Below are positions 61,558-64,000 of a stretch of DNA of 64,000 nucleotides, piece after piece. The position numbers and the translations under genes are program-made. The notes beneath the pieces were generated by a model. That model searched no databases and was not told the origin of the DNA. It worked only from the letters and a program-made list of their open reading frames with translations. The stretch spans positions 11,391,603 to 11,455,602 of the forward strand of contig CM060852.1 in NCBI GenBank assembly GCA_030737835.1, in the 5' to 3' direction. The stretch comes from Acorus gramineus (Eukaryota > Streptophyta > Magnoliopsida > Acorales > Acoraceae). The first letter of the stretch is position 1; each line of letters starts with the position of its first letter.

Positions 61558-63080
61558 ATGGGGAGCTCTTCCACAACTTTCAATCCAAGAAGGTGCTGTT
61601 TATGCCATCTCCCTCTTATGTGGTTGTTTTTTTTTATTTCTTTGTTGTTTTTTTGAACTGTGTTGAGTGACTTGTAGTTACCAAGTGGAGATATTTGAGG
61701 TCGCGAAGCAGAGGAACACGATCACCGTGCTGGAGACAGGGGCCGGCAAGACGATGATCGCGGTGATGTTAATGGAGGAGTTCGGGAAGCATTTGAACGA
61801 TGGAAGGGATAAGCGCGTCATGGTCTTTCTCGCACCCACTGTTCACCTGGTTAATCAGGTTATGATCTTGGGTAGCTTGTGACTTTTTTTTTTTTTTTTC
61901 CTTAAATGGTATTGAAGTGGTTAAATCTATGCTGTTTTTTAACTTTGCCTGTGTTATGCAGCAATTTGAAGTAATCAGAACGCACACAGGCTTCAATGTG
62001 GCAGAGTACTATGGTTCGAAGGGCGTTGATGAATGGAACGCCAAGTGTTGGCAGAAGGAACTTGACACACAAGACGTAAAATTTTCACAATCTTTACCCT
62101 TTGTTTGGGGGATGCTCTTGCTTGTGTGCTTGCATTCGATTCACTAGATATCGTGAAAATCTCAGTATTATTACATTTTTATTTATTTTCAGAAATTGTA
62201 GGTATACTTCTTTCACTAAATTCGCTGTATGTATTCATTATGCATAGAAATTGCGTGGTATTGATTATGATCTTCATTTTGCTCCCTTTTTTTTCTTATC
62301 TCCCTAGTGCTCTTCTTTCCCATCTCAATTTACATGTAGAATATTGGGTTAATGACTATTGTTATGTTTTAACCCACAGGATATATTTTCTAGATAGAGA
62401 ACTGAAATTTGTGATAAGTTGCCTGGACTTGTATTGTAAAGTTTTGAAAATCTCAACTAAGAGTAATTGAGCACAGTTCACATTCCATGCACATAAGCGA
62501 AAGTCCATCAATATTTTCCTCCTATCTTTTCCTTATGACTTGGAGGAGTGGCAGTCTATGGAGTATCTTGGGCGTATACAGATAGGTTTAAGCATTGAGC
62601 CCTTGCTGAAATAAAACAGATAATATTTTTTGCCTGGTATAGTTATTATGTGTTTGGATGACTAAGACATGAAAGTGATCTTTATCTTTCTTATTTCTTC
62701 CTGTCCAGCTTGAATGCTGAAAAGGCAAAGAAAGTACATTGAATGCTCTATGACATTATTTCTTGTGTGTAGGTGATGGTTATGACGCCCCAGATTCTAT
62801 TGGACGCTTTGAGGAATGCCTTCATGACATTGGATGTAATTAGTTTATTGATCTTTGATGAGTGCCATCGTGCCAGTGGATGCCATCCATATACAAGAAT
62901 AATGAAGGTTTTCCAGTCTGTTTTCATAAATTGAGAAATCTTATCCTATAAATGTTTCAGTTTCTTGGGCTTTCAAACTTGTTAATCTCTTTTGTGTATT
63001 ATTGATGTAGGAGTTCTATCACAGATCTGATTGCAAGCCAACAATTTTTGGTATGACAGCATCACCTGTGATTAGAAAAG
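61558..63080 (+). CDS. DCL3: Dicer-like protein, DCL3 type (first five exons)
   Basis: DCL3 cuts double-stranded RNA into 24-nt siRNAs for RNA-directed DNA methylation in the nucleus. Exons seen: 61558-61592, 61678-61858, 61962-62075, 62773-62907 and 63011-63080, all in phase (178 residues). After a short N-terminus ([15 protein letters not shown] or its spliced equivalent) comes the helicase domain: [10 protein letters not shown], motif [17 protein letters not shown] (motif Ia), [12 protein letters not shown], motif II DECH in [12 protein letters not shown], and [20 protein letters not shown] containing motif III (TAS). [12 protein letters not shown] and the [12 protein letters not shown] block match DCL3 better than DCL1, 2 or 4. 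The rest (helicase C, PAZ, RNase III) lies beyond the window; 63081-64000 is intron. The start ATG is the first in frame after a leader with microsatellites. The short N-terminus before the helicase is unlike Arabidopsis DCL3, so an upstream coding exon cannot be excluded. Confidence 0.85.
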
Positions 63081-64000
63081 GTGAGATCTACAAACAAAAT
63101 GCATCCCCTGCATGATTTTTGCTTTACTTCATTTTTATTTTGCAATATTAAAATGATTCAGAAATAAAATTATCAGTCTTTTTTGTTATTTTATTTATGT
63201 TTTTGATTACCTGAAACTTGACTTAACACTGCAATACAGAAGTCTTTATACTGTTCATCTCCAACACTGGCACTAAGGCTCACTCCTTGTTTTGATCCCT
63301 GTGATGTCAGTGATTTTACACTTTTTCCATTTAATGCCACTTTCGAGGATATTCTTATTCTATGGTATGCAACAATTAAAAGACAATTAGAATTGAGTCT
63401 ACTGCATTGATTGATTGGCCCAGTATAGGCCTATACAAAAAAAGGACAGCACCTTGGAGTAGTTACTTGCATATAGCAGAGTGCTGGGACGGAAGAGACT
63501 AGATATAGTATTAACCTTTGGCTTTTTGTACACAGTGGCTACCCTCAAGACTTGAGTGGAGGACATGTCCCATTAACCGAAACATGTTTCCATTATTCCA
63601 ACCAATGACCCCTAAAAAGCCATCATCCAGAGTGGTCTTGCATTGACCAGGTCACCAGGGTGATATAGGGAAGAGTAGATGCAATCTTAGGCTTAAGTAT
63701 ATATTTTTTTAATTTACTAGTGGTCATTCATATTCCAGGGTTTTATCCTATTAGCCCAAGCATTTAACCATCCATTGTTTTAAGCGATGACCCTTATAAA
63801 ATGATCTTGTTATGAAATACAAGAAGTTGAGAAGAAATAGAAGGCTCAGAAAGCTTGGGGAGATTGGGTGATATTAAATTAGTAATCACACCTTTTAATC
63901 CTATTAATTTTGATATTTTGGCAAGATTATGAGAATCATCTATTCAGCTCCTGGCATGATGCAGTATGCACAGCAAAGCAAATATATGGCATGATGTTTG

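Overview
This is nuclear DNA from a flowering plant. Genes have many short exons with GT-AG introns, coding exons are moderately GC-rich against AT-rich intergenic DNA, and the families are plant ones: DUF1005, EDM2, type I MADS, a DCL3-type Dicer, FRIGIDA-like. There are no operons, CRISPR arrays or tRNA/rRNA genes that I can see. An AGL62-like Malpha MADS pair fits a eudicot or a neighbouring lineage, but the sequence does not fix the species.

Layout. 1-4153 (+): last exons of an unrecognised gene, with a 3.65 kb intron holding three repeat insertions. 5628-7863 (+): COX6a, the small respiratory-complex IV subunit, complete in four exons. 8756-9871 (-): single-exon acidic single-pass membrane protein of unknown role, with promoter and 5' UTR intron up to about 10.9 kb. 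11.9-12.5 kb: a TIR element. 13228-14981 (-): DUF1005 protein, two exons. 16567-17090: a foldback MITE related to the one at 2400-2859. 18739-31861 (-): an 18-exon EDM2-like chromatin regulator. 32.4-39 kb: a tandem duplication carrying two intronless MADS genes, whose unit starts just upstream of EDM2. 39.1-40.2 kb: repeats. 40566-51464 (-): organellar aspartyl-tRNA synthetase, 14 exons recognised and one expected exon not found. 52.4-53.1 kb (-): FRIGIDA-like pseudogene. 54424-55404 (-): intronless GC-rich SMI1/KNR4-like protein. 56729-59231 (+): ribosomal protein uS14/S29. 61558-63080 (+): first five exons of a DCL3-type Dicer-like gene that runs off the window.

The genes do not form one pathway. 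COX6a, organellar AspRS and S29 are housekeeping genes with compact promoters (site II and telo-box motifs are visible for S29). EDM2 and DCL3 both belong to plant heterochromatin and small-RNA silencing; their proximity is probably chance. Points most worth checking are the AspRS exon that I cannot find, the MADS duplication that captured DNA next to EDM2, and the pair of foldback elements, one with a clean 9-bp target duplication.

Exon borders were read by eye from splice motifs, reading phase and remembered family sequence. No alignment or search was run.
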